Source: Pseudomonadota bacterium
GTDB lineage: Bacteria > Pseudomonadota > Gammaproteobacteria > Burkholderiales > Burkholderiaceae_B
Reading direction: 5' to 3'
NCBI GenBank assembly: GCA_023423975.1
Contig: JAFAEO010000068.1
Span: 38,791-102,790 of the forward strand
DNA length: 64,000 nt
The position numbers and the translations under genes are program-made. Below are positions 33,757-43,342 of the stretch, in pieces (the first letter of the stretch is position 1; each line of letters opens with the position of its first letter). A model generated the notes under the pieces. That model ran no database searches, was not told the origin of the DNA, and saw nothing but the letters and a program-made list of their open reading frames with translations.

Positions 33757-36219
33757 TTGCCTGCGATGAGTACACGTAAACCCAACTCCCCTCGTAAAAC
33801 TGTGCAGCGCCCGAGCGCAGGCTCGCGCATAGGCCGGTTCCTTTTTCAATCAGTCATATTCTGCATAGGCCTCGGGCTTTGCGGTTTGTTACTGGGTACC
33901 CTTGCCGTTGCGCTGACCTGGCCGAATCTGCCGGATTTGAAGGCGATGACCGATTATCGGCCACGGGTGCCGTTGCGCGTGTACACGGCAGACAAAGTCC
34001 TGCTGGCCGAATATGGCGAAGAGCGACGTAACGTCTTGCGCTTCAACGAAATTCCGGATGTCATGAAACAGGCTTTGCTGGCCGCAGAAGATGATAACTT
34101 CTATAGTCATGGCGGGGTTGACTGGTCTGGCGTAGGCCGTGCGGTTATTGCCAATCTGGTTTCCGGCGCCAAGTCGCAGGGTGCCAGCACCATTACCATG
34201 CAGGTGGCGCGAAACTTCTATCTGTCCTCGGAGAAGTCCTTCATTCGCAAGTTCTATGAACTGATGCTCACCTACAAGATCGAACAGAACCTGAGCAAGG
34301 AGCAGATCCTTGAACTGTATCTGAATCAGATCTACCTGGGGCATCGTTCCTACGGTTTTGCCGCAGCCTCTCGCACGTACTACGGCAAACCCCTGTCGGA
34401 AGTCACTATTGCCGAAGCCGCCCTGCTGGCCGGGATTCCCAAGGCGCCTTCCCGCTTCAACCCGCGCGCAAACATGAAACGTGCTGTCGCACGTCAGCAT
34501 TACGTGCTCGATCGCATGGAAAAGCTGGGATACATTACGCCCGAACAGCACCAGCAGGCCATGGCGCAGAAAATCGTCCTGCGTGACAATACGCAGGAAA
34601 CACCGGAAACCAACATTGCCCGTCATGGCCAGTACGTTGCAGAACTGGCCAGGCAGCTCATGTACAACGTTTACAAAGATAATGTGTACGGGCGTGGCCT
34701 GAGTGTTTACACGACCATTCGCTCGGAAGACCAGGAAGTGGCCTATCACGCAGTACGCGAAGGCATCATGTCTTATACGCGCAGAAAGCCCTATCCCGGA
34801 CCGGCGGCCCAGGTTGATCTGCCCGAAGGGATCGAGAACGATACGGAGCGGTTTGATATTGCTCTTGAAGAGATTCGCAATAAACACCGCGACAGCGATG
34901 ACCTGGTGACCGCTGTGGTGCTCTCGGCCAGCGCCAACAAAGTAACTGCAGCGCGCACACCTGAACAAATCTATGAATTGAGCGGCAAGTCTTTGGGTTA
35001 TGTGAAACGGGCCCTGGTCAAATCCGGCCCGGTTTCCCGCCGGATCCAGCGTGGTTCAGTCATTTATCTACAGAAAGTGGATAATATCTGGACAATTATC
35101 AATATGCCGACAGTCGAAGGCGCGTTCATTTCCCTGAACCCGCAAAACGGCGCGATCGAATCGATGATCGGTGGGTTCGACTTTAACCGGGGCGACTTCA
35201 ATCGTGTTACCCAGGCCTGGCGCCAGCCCGGCTCCACCTTCAAACCGTTCGTGTACGCAGCGGGCCTTGAACGCGGTATCACACCAGGCACAAATATTTC
35301 AGATCAACCTTTTCATCTGAGTGCAGCCCAGACGCGCAGCAAGCCCTGGAGCCCGAAGAACTACGGCAATTCATACACCTACAGTCAGACCATGCGCCAG
35401 GGTTTGTACAAATCCAAAAACATGGTGTCCATCCGCATTCTGCAAACGGTGGGCCCGGAATTCGCCAGCGAGTTCATCTCCCGCTTTGGGTTTGATCCGG
35501 CACGTCAGCCGCCCAAAAGCGCGTACCTGACCATGGCGCTGGGCGCCGGCAGCGTCACACCGCTGCAAATGGCCAGTGCTTACTCGGTGTTTGCCAACGG
35601 CGGTTATCGTGTTAACCCGTACATCATTGATTCTGTCGTCGATATTGCGACGGGACGCGTCATCATGAAGGCCCAGCCAGCGGCGGCGGGCGATGAAGCT
35701 AACCGCGTACTGGATCCCCGTACAGCCTATGTGATGAATGAATTGCTGCGCGGCGTCGCCAAATCGGGCACCGCCGCCAGAACCCAGGCCACGCTCAAGC
35801 GCAATGACATTGCGGGCAAAACCGGTACCACCAACCAGTCATTCGATGCCTGGTTCGCCGGATTCACTCCCAAGCTGGTAGGTATTTCCTGGCTTGGCTT
35901 TGATCAGCCCAAATCGCTGGGAGACAAGGAAACCGGGGGCGGCGCGGCCATGCCGATCTGGCTCACATACATGCAAACCGCCCTCAAAAAAGTGCCTGTG
36001 ACCCAACCCGGTCCCATGCCTGAAGGCTTGACTAAAGTGGCTGACAACTACTATTTCTCCGAATTCCCGCAGGGCAAGGCATTGGCCAATATCGGCGTGT
36101 CGGGCAGCGGCGTTCGGGATCCGAATGCAGCCAAACCGGTCGGCTCACAATCGGGCGATGCCATCGGCAAGGCCCTGGAGTCGTTCAATCCTATGGGTGG
36201 GCCACCGATACGGTTTTAA
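33757..36219 (+). CDS. mrcA: Class A penicillin-binding protein 1A
   Basis: The 820-residue bifunctional peptidoglycan synthase has a cytoplasmic tail, one membrane anchor (about 28-54), a glycosyltransferase domain with catalytic E111 in EDDNFYSHGG and QGASTITMQ, and a transpeptidase domain with S493 in GSTFK, the S-x-N motif SKN, and KTGT from K688. It builds and cross-links cell-wall glycan in the periplasm. The TTG at 33757 has AGAAGG at an 8-nt spacing; an ATG three codons later (33766) is the alternative start. A terminator follows 72 nt after the stop. Confidence 0.96.
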   Translation: MPAMSTRKPNSPRKTVQRPSAGSRIGRFLFQSVIFCIGLGLCGLLLGTLAVALTWPNLPDLKAMTDYRPRVPLRVYTADKVLLAEYGEERRNVLRFNEIPDVMKQALLAAEDDNFYSHGGVDWSGVGRAVIANLVSGAKSQGASTITMQVARNFYLSSEKSFIRKFYELMLTYKIEQNLSKEQILELYLNQIYLGHRSYGFAAASRTYYGKPLSEVTIAEAALLAGIPKAPSRFNPRANMKRAVARQHYVLDRMEKLGYITPEQHQQAMAQKIVLRDNTQETPETNIARHGQYVAELARQLMYNVYKDNVYGRGLSVYTTIRSEDQEVAYHAVREGIMSYTRRKPYPGPAAQVDLPEGIENDTERFDIALEEIRNKHRDSDDLVTAVVLSASANKVTAARTPEQIYELSGKSLGYVKRALVKSGPVSRRIQRGSVIYLQKVDNIWTIINMPTVEGAFISLNPQNGAIESMIGGFDFNRGDFNRVTQAWRQPGSTFKPFVYAAGLERGITPGTNISDQPFHLSAAQTRSKPWSPKNYGNSYTYSQTMRQGLYKSKNMVSIRILQTVGPEFASEFISRFGFDPARQPPKSAYLTMALGAGSVTPLQMASAYSVFANGGYRVNPYIIDSVVDIATGRVIMKAQPAAAGDEANRVLDPRTAYVMNELLRGVAKSGTAARTQATLKRNDIAGKTGTTNQSFDAWFAGFTPKLVGISWLGFDQPKSLGDKETGGGAAMPIWLTYMQTALKKVPVTQPGPMPEGLTKVADNYYFSEFPQGKALANIGVSGSGVRDPNAAKPVGSQSGDAIGKALESFNPMGGPPIRF

Positions 36220-36617
36220 GCGCCCCGAGACGGTTTCTGGCCACACCGGCCAGCAGCTGAAGGAGCCAGTACCCTGCTTTGACAGGAATATAAAAAGGAC
36301 TCATGCACATCCCATGCGTGAGTCCTTTTTTATTTCTCTTACTTCCGGATGGCGTGACACGGTTCAAGGCGGCGCAAGCCCAGGCGCAACAGCGCAGGCC
36401 CGTGATCGGAAAGCAAAGCAACCTGAGCCCGGGCAGTGCGGGCCTTGCTCCATGTATACTTGCCCGAACCGAAATGGTCAATAACCAATGACATTGTGCC
36501 GCAGGTTAGGGCCCCTGGTTCGCTACAGGCGTTCACCTGAGGCACAGGTAGGCGACCATCACAATCGTAATCACGGCGAGGTCCGGCCTGCAATATTGCG
36601 GTTTTGCCGCGCTGCCC
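36220..36617. other. Intergenic region between mrcA and cyaY
   Basis: Apart from the hairpin terminator at 36292-36330 nothing recognisable is present. The open frames here are short, overlap the terminator and lack family resemblance. Confidence 0.5.
36292..36330. terminator. Rho-independent terminator after mrcA
   Basis: AAAAAGGACTCA (36292-36303) pairs with TGAGTCCTTTTT (36319-36330) around a 15-nt loop. T runs occur on both strands, so it can work in both directions, for mrcA and for readthrough from cyaY. Confidence 0.88.
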
Positions 36618-36947
36618 TCAGAGCGTTATGGTGAGCGCGCGGCCGGTAATGTCGGAAAAAATGCTGCTCAGATTGTCCTGAAGCGTCGTCCCTGTGCGTG
36701 TGTCCACCCAGTTGGTGTTATCGAACTTGTAATGAAATCCGCCGGACGGCGCGGCTACCCACATTTCCTGGAGCGGCGCCTGACTGTTGACCACAACATG
36801 GTTTGTCTGATTGAATACAATTGTGAGTACCTGACCGCTGCGGCTGGCGTCCAGATCAATATCCAGTGTTTCAAACCAGTCGTCGACCTGTTCGTGGATC
36901 TTGTCAAGGATGGCATCTGCGCGTGCAAGAAATTCTGATTCAGTCAT
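36618..36947 (-). CDS. cyaY: Frataxin homologue CyaY
   Basis: The 109-residue protein matches CyaY: MTESEFLARADAILDKIHE, the acidic first helix, the strand motif LTIVFNQTNHVVVNSQAPLQ, then EMWVAAPSGGFHYKF and W-x-D-T-R-T-G. It binds iron and tunes IscS-dependent iron-sulfur cluster assembly. The frame extends upstream to 36995, but the ATG at 36947 gives the standard length. It is divergent from the lptM-like gene, with only 35 nt between start codons. Confidence 0.94.
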   Translation of the reverse strand: MTESEFLARADAILDKIHEQVDDWFETLDIDLDASRSGQVLTIVFNQTNHVVVNSQAPLQEMWVAAPSGGFHYKFDNTNWVDTRTGTTLQDNLSSIFSDITGRALTITL

Positions 36948-36982
36948 AATATGGTTCTGTAAAAAATTTAATAGGGTGTTCC

Positions 36983-37243
36983 GTGTCTGCGCCAAGTATA
37001 AAACGCCTTGTAGCCATCATTGTAACCCTCCTTGTCGGGAGTGTGGGTTTAACGGCTTGCGGCTATAAAGCGCCATTGTATCTTCCCACCCCCGAACAAA
37101 AGCAGAAGCTGCAGGAACGCGAAGAGCGCATCAAGGCCCGCAAGGCGAAGGCCGAAGCAGAGAAACAGGCGAAGCGGCAAGCGGCCAAAGACGCAGCAAC
37201 CGGGCAACCCGCTGGCAGCACCAGCTCAACTGCCGCACCGTGA
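36983..37243 (+). CDS. lptM: LptM (YifL)-like small lipoprotein
   Basis: The 86-residue lipoprotein has a signal peptide and lipobox LTAC, with the lipidated cysteine C26 followed by GYKAPLYLP. That C-G-x-K-x-P-L-Y motif marks the LptM family, which helps mature the LptDE lipopolysaccharide translocon. The rest is a charged helical Lys/Glu/Ala repeat and a Ser/Thr/Ala-rich tail, longer than in E. coli. The start is GTG. It precedes lysA, as in E. coli and many proteobacteria, with a 276-nt gap that shows no other feature. Confidence 0.88.
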   Translation: MSAPSIKRLVAIIVTLLVGSVGLTACGYKAPLYLPTPEQKQKLQEREERIKARKAKAEAEKQAKRQAAKDAATGQPAGSTSSTAAP

Positions 37244-37519
37244 TAACGCATTGCCGATGCGCGATAAAGCGCTTGCGCTGTGATCTGTGGCGCGGTGACC
37301 CGGCGCAGTGTGATCCTTATTACTGCACGAGACAGGTCACCACAGCCCACCCAATGAAAGTGGACACGTCGCCTGGTCGGCAACGCCCACGGGTTGGGGG
37401 CCTGATAGCGTGACGTTATTTGTGCTTCTATAACCCAGTCATCATCCGTGCTGATCCCATTTTTCTGTCATCCTCGTATGACTTCACCCTTTTAATTGTT
37501 TCATTAACTACTGTTTATC

Positions 37520-38827
37520 ATGTCTGAACTGAATGCCCCGGCGGGTGCACCCTTTTTTCAATATGACGGCTCGCAACTCATGGCAGAGTCGGTCTCTGTT
37601 TCCGAGCTGGCGGCACGCTACGGCACACCGCTGTACGTTTATTCCCGTGCAGCGCTCAAGGCGGCCTGGGAATCCTACGCACAGCCGCTGACCAATCGCA
37701 ACGCACTGGTCTGTTTCGGCATGAAAGCCAACTCTAACCTGGCCGTTTTGCAGCAATTTGCGCAATGGGGCAGCGGTTTCGATATCGTTTCCGGCGGAGA
37801 GCTGGCCCGGGCCCTCAAAGCCGGCGCCCGCCCCGACACCATCGTCTTTTCGGGCGTGGGCAAGCAGGATTGGGAAATCAAAGCCGGGCTGGAAGCCGGC
37901 GTCAAATGTTTCAATGTAGAGTCTACTGACGAGCTGGAACGCATTTCTCTCATTGCAAGCCAGCTTGGACGCACCGCACCGGTATCACTGCGCGTGAACC
38001 CGGACGTGGATGCCAAGACCCACCCCTATATCTCCACCGGCCTGAAGGACAACAAGTTCGGAATTGCAATTGAAATAGCAGCGCAGGTATACCAGCGCGC
38101 TGCCGTGCTGCCCGGCATCCGGATCGTGGGCGTCGACTGTCATATCGGGTCTCAGATCACACAGATCGAGCCGTATCTGGATGCGCTGGAGCGCCTGCTG
38201 AATCTGATCGACACCCTGGCCGGCCTGGACATCCGGCTGGCGCACCTGGATATCGGTGGTGGCCTGGGAATCCGCTATCAGGACGAAGCACCCATTGCGC
38301 CAGCCTTGCTGCTGGACAAGGTATTCGCCAGGCTTGAAGAGCGCGGTTATGGGCATCTGCAACTGATCATGGAGCCCGGACGTTCCCTGGTTGGCAATGC
38401 CGGCATCCTGGTAACCCGGGTGCAATACCTGAAACATCACGAAAGCAAGAATTTTGCCATCGTGGATGCTGCCATGAACGATCTGCTGCGCCCGACCCTG
38501 TACGACGCCTGGCATGGCGTACTGCCTGTCGTCAGCCCGTCGGATACGAGCGGCGCAAACGACACGACACAAACCCGGGTGTACGATATTGTGGGTCCGA
38601 TCTGCGAGAGCGGCGACTGGCTGGCGCGCGATCGCCAGTTGCAATTGCAGCAAAATGACCTGCTGGCAATCGAATCGGCCGGGGCTTATGGCTTTGTGAT
38701 GTCGGGCCATTACAACACGCGGCCGCGATGTGCAGAAGTGATGGTCGACGCGGATCAGACCTATCTGATCCGCCCCCGCGAAACCATCGAAGAATTGTTC
38801 GCCTCGGAGCAGATGCTGCCCGATTGA
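37520..38827 (+). CDS. lysA: Diaminopimelate decarboxylase
   Basis: The 435-residue fold-type III PLP enzyme has the PLP lysine K69 in CFGMKANSN, HIGSQ, GGGLGIRY and EPGRS for phosphate and substrate binding, and CESGDW with the active-site Cys of the partner subunit. It makes lysine from meso-diaminopimelate, the last step of lysine synthesis. No lysine riboswitch was recognised upstream. A strong terminator follows. Confidence 0.98.
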   Translation: MSELNAPAGAPFFQYDGSQLMAESVSVSELAARYGTPLYVYSRAALKAAWESYAQPLTNRNALVCFGMKANSNLAVLQQFAQWGSGFDIVSGGELARALKAGARPDTIVFSGVGKQDWEIKAGLEAGVKCFNVESTDELERISLIASQLGRTAPVSLRVNPDVDAKTHPYISTGLKDNKFGIAIEIAAQVYQRAAVLPGIRIVGVDCHIGSQITQIEPYLDALERLLNLIDTLAGLDIRLAHLDIGGGLGIRYQDEAPIAPALLLDKVFARLEERGYGHLQLIMEPGRSLVGNAGILVTRVQYLKHHESKNFAIVDAAMNDLLRPTLYDAWHGVLPVVSPSDTSGANDTTQTRVYDIVGPICESGDWLARDRQLQLQQNDLLAIESAGAYGFVMSGHYNTRPRCAEVMVDADQTYLIRPRETIEELFASEQMLPD

Positions 38828-38868
38828 TATTGCCTGGCGCCGGCCATTACTCCGGAGAATCATCCAAA

Positions 38869-38899
38869 GCGAGTGCCCCAACCCGGCACTCGCTTTTTT
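38869..38899 (+). terminator. Rho-independent terminator of lysA
   Basis: GCGAGTGCC (38869-38877) pairs perfectly with GGCACTCGC (38885-38893) and is followed by six T residues. Confidence 0.93.
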
Positions 38900-39110
38900 C
38901 ATTATGACAACTGAAGTAGGGAATGCGGTCACGACCACAACGCATCTGGCGCAGATGCAGCGCTGCGTCTACTCTTTCTGACTGACCCTCGCAACAACAA
39001 TCACCCGCGCAGTGCGATTCTGCCCGTCATACAGGCCATAGTTGTGCCGACGACAAGCAACAGCGCTGCCCCCAGGCAGTCTCCAGCGCTTTATGGGCCC
39101 GAGTTAGGTT

Positions 39111-39170
39111 CTTATATCCGAATATATAAATAAGAATTCTCTATTTTACGTATAAGAATTCCTTATATAC
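39111..39170. promoter_or_regulatory. AT-rich repeat region upstream of the TauD-type operon
   Basis: ATAAGAATTC occurs twice in direct orientation at 39130-39139 and 39152-39161, 22 bp apart (two helical turns). The second copy lies in a palindrome, TATAAG-AATTC-CTTATA (39151-39167), and CTTATAT at 39111-39117 mirrors part of the first. Repeated half-sites just ahead of a sulfonate-type operon suggest a LysR activator of the CysB/Cbl kind. The rest of the 38900-39110 stretch shows no feature. Confidence 0.45.
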
Positions 39171-39210
39171 AGTAACCATATCTGATCCCCTATTTTGTCT
39201 TTGGTCACCT

Positions 39211-40128
39211 ATGTCTGCCGTATACGCCTCACTCCCGTCTTCTCCTGCGCCTGTTGGTCAGCCCGAGTCTTCTGACCGTCCTTTCGTGATACGGCCGCTG
39301 GCCGCAGCGCTTGGCGCAGAAGTGCTGGATCTGAACCTTGAACAACCACTGTCCGACGAGGCATTCTCAAACATCCGGCAAGCCTTTTCGGATCACCATG
39401 TGCTTGTGTTTCGCAAGCAGGACATTACGCCGGCGCAGCATGTGCAATTTAGTCGTCGCTTCGGACCGCTGCAGATTCATGTCTTGAGACAGTTTCAGTT
39501 GCCGGGCCACGAGGAAATTCTGCAAATATCCAATATCCGGGAAAACGGCAAGCCAATCGGCCTGGGCGATGCCGGCGCTTTCTGGCATTCCGACCTGTCA
39601 TACAAGGCAGTGCCCAGCCTGGGTTCACTGCTGCATGCCCGCGAGTTGCCCGACACCGGCGGCGATACCCATTTTGCAAATATGCACCTGGCCTGGGAAA
39701 CCCTGCCCGCATCGCTGCAGAAAGTGTTGCTGCCGCTGAAAGCAGAGCATAGCTATATCAAGCGCTACGCAGAACAGCGCGCCAAGGCGCCGTGGCGCCC
39801 GGCACTGACGCAGGCACAGCTGGATGAAGTGCGGCCGGTGGTGCATCCTGTGGTCACGACCCATCCTGACAATGGCCGCAAGACCCTGTTCGTAAACGAA
39901 CACTTCACCTCGCGTATTGTCGGCCTGCCGCAGGATGAAAGCGAAGATCTGCTGCAGCAACTGTTTGCGCATAGTGTCCGCCCCGAATTCATTTATACCC
40001 ATCAATGGCAGAAAGACGATATGGTTTTCTGGGATAACCGCTCGGTCATCCATCTGGCCGGCGGCACACCCGATGATCAACGTCGCCGTCTGAACCGGAC
40101 CACAGTGGAAGGGGCTGTGCCAGTTTGA
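39211..40128 (+). CDS. TauD/TfdA-family 2-oxoglutarate-dependent dioxygenase
   Basis: The 305-residue protein has the iron facial triad H126-x-D128 (FWHSDLS) and H281 (DNRSVIHLAGG), and R296 for 2-oxoglutarate. TauD-family enzymes hydroxylate carbon next to a sulfonate, sulfate ester or ether and release sulfite, sulfate or a phenol. It is the first gene before a three-gene ABC importer of the sulfonate/nitrate type, which supports sulfur scavenging, but the substrate (taurine, another sulfonate or alkyl sulfate) cannot be decided. No clear Shine-Dalgarno precedes the ATG. Confidence 0.9.
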   Translation: MSAVYASLPSSPAPVGQPESSDRPFVIRPLAAALGAEVLDLNLEQPLSDEAFSNIRQAFSDHHVLVFRKQDITPAQHVQFSRRFGPLQIHVLRQFQLPGHEEILQISNIRENGKPIGLGDAGAFWHSDLSYKAVPSLGSLLHARELPDTGGDTHFANMHLAWETLPASLQKVLLPLKAEHSYIKRYAEQRAKAPWRPALTQAQLDEVRPVVHPVVTTHPDNGRKTLFVNEHFTSRIVGLPQDESEDLLQQLFAHSVRPEFIYTHQWQKDDMVFWDNRSVIHLAGGTPDDQRRRLNRTTVEGAVPV

Positions 40129-40334
40129 TCACAACTGTGTTGCAACGCGATGCAGCGTGGTCGGGTGAATCTGCCCGCTGCACCCGAACCGGTAGTCGCC
40201 TTGCAGCAGGATTGCCTGAATCGCCAACACAATAGAGCTAGCTCGTGCGCCGTTCTGATCCCGCCAATAGACACGCCGCATTCCCCGCCGTTAATAACAA
40301 CACTTCAATCTTCACTTTAGCCAGAGAGCCCATC

Positions 40335-41369
40335 ATGAGTATCAATCCTGCCAGACGTCCGCTTCGTTTTCTGTCAATGCGTACCGCAACGCTTGCATTA
40401 GCGGCCTGGGCGTTTGCCAGCACTACTGCGCATGCCGAAGGTCAACTGCGCATCGCCGAACAGCATGGCATCGTGTATTTATTGCTGCAGGTTGTGCAGG
40501 ATCAGAAGCTGATCGAAAAGCACGGCAAGAGCGCAGGACTTGAGATCAAACCCCAATGGGTCAAGCTATCGGGCGGCGCGGCAATTAACGATGCCCTGTT
40601 GTCCGGCTCGATCGACATCGCAGGCGCCGGGGTCGGCCCCTTGCTGACCATCTGGGATAAAACTCGCGGCAAATACAATGTCAAAGGCGTCGCCTCCCTG
40701 GGCAACTTTCCGTATTATCTGATCAGCAATAATCCAGCCGTTAAAACCATTGCAGACTTCAGCGATAAGGATCGCATTGCGCTGCCGGCAACAACCGTTT
40801 CGGTTCAGGCACGCATCTTGCAACTGGCCGCATCCAAACAATGGGGTAAGGAGGCCTTCAAACAGCTGGATCGGCTGACGGTGACCTTGCCGCACCCGGA
40901 AGCGACCGGCAGCATCATCAAGGGCGGTACGGAAATCAACGCCCATTTTGCCACCCCTCCCTATCAGGAACAGGAACTCAAAGGCAACCCAAACGCGCAT
41001 ATTGTTTTGAAATCCTATGACGTGCTGGGCGGACCGTCGACATCAACGGTGCTGTATGCCACAGAGAAGTTTCGTCAGGACAACCCCAAGACCTATGGCG
41101 CCTTTATCGCGTCGCTGAAAGAAGCGGCAGCGTTCATCAAGGCCAATCCTGAGGGCGCAGCCGATGCGTATATTCGGACGGCCAAAAGCAATATCGACCG
41201 TAACCTGCTGATTGAAATCATCAAAAATCCCGATATTCAGGTCAAGCTGGCACCCGAAAATACCTTCCCGTTGGCCGAATTCATGGCGACCGTCGGTGCG
41301 ATAAAGAACCGCCCGGCATCCTATCAGGATTACTTTTTTGACGATGAACACAACCATAATGGCGGTTGA
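40335..41369 (+). CDS. ABC transporter substrate-binding protein, SsuA/TauA-like
   Basis: The 344-residue protein has a signal peptide (hydrophobic 17-30, cleavage near TAHA-EGQL) and a NMT1/SsuA-type binding fold. The frame opens at 40245, but the ATG at 40335 gives a proper signal peptide (MSINPARRPLRFLSMRT n-region). It would deliver a sulfonate or sulfate ester to the permease. It ends 3 nt before the ATPase gene. Confidence 0.88.
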   Translation: MSINPARRPLRFLSMRTATLALAAWAFASTTAHAEGQLRIAEQHGIVYLLLQVVQDQKLIEKHGKSAGLEIKPQWVKLSGGAAINDALLSGSIDIAGAGVGPLLTIWDKTRGKYNVKGVASLGNFPYYLISNNPAVKTIADFSDKDRIALPATTVSVQARILQLAASKQWGKEAFKQLDRLTVTLPHPEATGSIIKGGTEINAHFATPPYQEQELKGNPNAHIVLKSYDVLGGPSTSTVLYATEKFRQDNPKTYGAFIASLKEAAAFIKANPEGAADAYIRTAKSNIDRNLLIEIIKNPDIQVKLAPENTFPLAEFMATVGAIKNRPASYQDYFFDDEHNHNGG

Positions 41370-41372
41370 AAT

Positions 41373-42335
41373 ATGGCCCATGCACTGAAAAACACGTCAT
41401 TGCGTCTGGCTGCCACTCCTGCGCAAGCGCTGCAAAAATCACAACCCGCTGGTCAAAGCGCCCCCATCGGTCCGGCAGGACAGGCGTCTTTGCAACGTGG
41501 CGATGTTCTGCAAGTAGCCAGCCTGCCCGAGGCCCTGTTCCGTGCAGAGCGGGTAAGCCTGCAGTACCAGACCGGCGATGCCATCGTACAGGCAACGCGC
41601 GATGTCAGTTTCTCCATCTACAAAGGCGATCGGTTCATTCTGCTGGGCCCGTCCGGCTGTGGCAAATCCAGTCTGCTCAAAGCGGCGGCCGGATTTATCA
41701 AGCCCCAATCGGGCGCCTTTACGCTCAATGGCAAAGCCATTTCCGGGCCAGGACCCGACCGCGTGGTAGTGTTTCAGGAATTCGATCAGCTCGCCCCATG
41801 GAAAACGGTGCTGCAGAATGTCGTCTTTGCGCTGCGCGCTTCGCGTACGCTGGACAAGGTGCAGGCAAAGGAGCGCGCTGAACATTATTTGCACCGGGTC
41901 GGATTGGGTAGTTTCCTGCATGCCTTCCCTCATACGCTTTCGGGAGGCATGAAGCAGCGCGTTGCGATTGCGCGTGCACTGGCGATGGAGCCGGCCGTGC
42001 TGCTGATGGATGAGCCCTTTGCCGCGCTGGATGCGCTCACGCGGCGCAAAATGCAGGAAGAGTTATTGCAATTGTGGGACGAAACCCGGGTCACATTGAT
42101 GTTCGTCACCCATTCCATAGAAGAAGCGCTGGTGGTCGGCAATCGGATTCTGCTGCTGTCGCCACATCCGGGACGCGTACGTGCAGAGCTCAACAGCCAC
42201 CAATTCAGCATGGACAGCGCAGGCAGCGAGCAATTTCAGGCAGCAACAAGCCGCATTCACCGCCTGCTATTCGAGGAGCTGCCTGCCTTCGAAGCAGATT
42301 CCAGTCTTGCCGAGCATTCCCATGAACCAGCCTAG
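41373..42335 (+). CDS. ABC transporter ATP-binding protein, SsuB/TauB-like
   Basis: The 320-residue ATPase has Walker A GPSGCGKSS at 92-100, the Q-loop in VFQEFDQLAPW, signature LSGGMKQR and Walker B VLLMDEP. These place it in the nitrate/sulfonate/taurine importer group. About 55 residues precede the first beta strand, an unusually long Ala/Pro/Gln-rich extension. The start is set by its close spacing to the receptor gene; a later start cannot be excluded. It overlaps the permease gene by 14 nt. Confidence 0.93.
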   Translation: MAHALKNTSLRLAATPAQALQKSQPAGQSAPIGPAGQASLQRGDVLQVASLPEALFRAERVSLQYQTGDAIVQATRDVSFSIYKGDRFILLGPSGCGKSSLLKAAAGFIKPQSGAFTLNGKAISGPGPDRVVVFQEFDQLAPWKTVLQNVVFALRASRTLDKVQAKERAEHYLHRVGLGSFLHAFPHTLSGGMKQRVAIARALAMEPAVLLMDEPFAALDALTRRKMQEELLQLWDETRVTLMFVTHSIEEALVVGNRILLLSPHPGRVRAELNSHQFSMDSAGSEQFQAATSRIHRLLFEELPAFEADSSLAEHSHEPA

Positions 42336-43215
42336 CATGCGTATCGAACCACCCTACCGGCCAGAATTCGAATACCCACTATCGGCACTGGCGCCGGCGG
42401 CACATGCCGAATCGGTTCGAGAACCCTTGAGCCTGGCACATCGCCTGCTCAATCATGACGGTATCCGCAAGATCCTGATCCTGGCAGTTCTTGCGGCAAT
42501 GTGGGAAATGGTCGGTCGCTGGCAGGACAATGAGCTGCTGCTACCCACATTTACCGCCACCATTGGCGCCATGTGGACTGATCTGATCAATGGCGAGTTG
42601 CCTGCCCGCATGGCGATTTCACTGTCGGTGCTGCTGCAAGGCTATGCGCTGGGAGTGGTACTGGCATTTTTTCTGACCACATTCGCCATTTCCACCCGCC
42701 TTGGCCGGGATATCCTTTCCACCCTCACCTCCATGTTCAATCCCTTGCCGGCCATTGCCCTGCTGCCGCTGGCGCTGATGTGGTTCGGGTTGGGCACAAG
42801 CAGCTTATTGTTTGTACTGGTGCATTCGGTCATGTGGCCACTGGCCCTGAACACCTTTGCCGGATTTCAGAGCGTGCCGCAAACACTGCGCATGGCAGGG
42901 CAGAACTATGGGCTGCGCGGGCTCAGGTTTGTCTGGCAGATCCTGATTCCGGCCGCGCTGCCGTCCATCGTGTCCGGCCTGAAGGTTGGCTGGGCCTTTG
43001 CCTGGCGTACGCTGATCGCGGCTGAAATGGTCTTTGGCGCATCATCCGGCCAGGGTGGCCTGGGCTGGTATGTATTCCAGCACCGGAATGAACTGGAAAC
43101 CGCTCAGGTGTTTGCCGGACTGGTCATGGTCGTGATTCTGGGCCTGGTGGTTGAAAACCTGGTGTTTACAACCCTGGAGAAAATGACGGTGCGCCGCTGG
43201 GGCACGCAGCACTAA
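42322..43215 (+). CDS. ABC transporter permease, SsuC/TauC-like
   Basis: The 297-residue inner-membrane protein has about six helices and the binding-protein-dependent permease loop (AGQNYGLRGLRFVWQILIPAALP, read in two parts). It completes the importer with the two preceding genes. The frame is open upstream to 42181, but the ATG at 42322, which overlaps the end of the ATPase gene, gives a normal length. A hairpin terminator follows. Confidence 0.92.
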   Translation: MNQPSMRIEPPYRPEFEYPLSALAPAAHAESVREPLSLAHRLLNHDGIRKILILAVLAAMWEMVGRWQDNELLLPTFTATIGAMWTDLINGELPARMAISLSVLLQGYALGVVLAFFLTTFAISTRLGRDILSTLTSMFNPLPAIALLPLALMWFGLGTSSLLFVLVHSVMWPLALNTFAGFQSVPQTLRMAGQNYGLRGLRFVWQILIPAALPSIVSGLKVGWAFAWRTLIAAEMVFGASSGQGGLGWYVFQHRNELETAQVFAGLVMVVILGLVVENLVFTTLEKMTVRRWGTQH

Positions 43216-43271
43216 GCAGCGCAGCGCCAGCCGGCGCGGCGCAGATGAATGAATTGATGATTTTCCCTGTT

Positions 43272-43312
43272 GGGATACCTGGTTGCGGTATAACCGGGTA
43301 TCCCTTTTTTTT
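43272..43312 (+). terminator. Rho-independent terminator of the ABC operon
   Basis: GGGATACC (43272-43279) pairs with GGTATCCC (43297-43304), with an inner GGTT/AACC extension, followed by eight T residues. Confidence 0.9.
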
Positions 43313-43342
43313 GGCTGTGCGGCGCGGGCCGCCAGCCGTGGC

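Noticed and set aside
33889..34968. Long minus-strand open frame opposite mrcA
   Set aside because: Antisense of the glycosyltransferase domain of the penicillin-binding protein.
37244..37519. Lysine riboswitch before lysA
   Set aside because: The leader is short and shows none of the conserved helices or terminator of that class.
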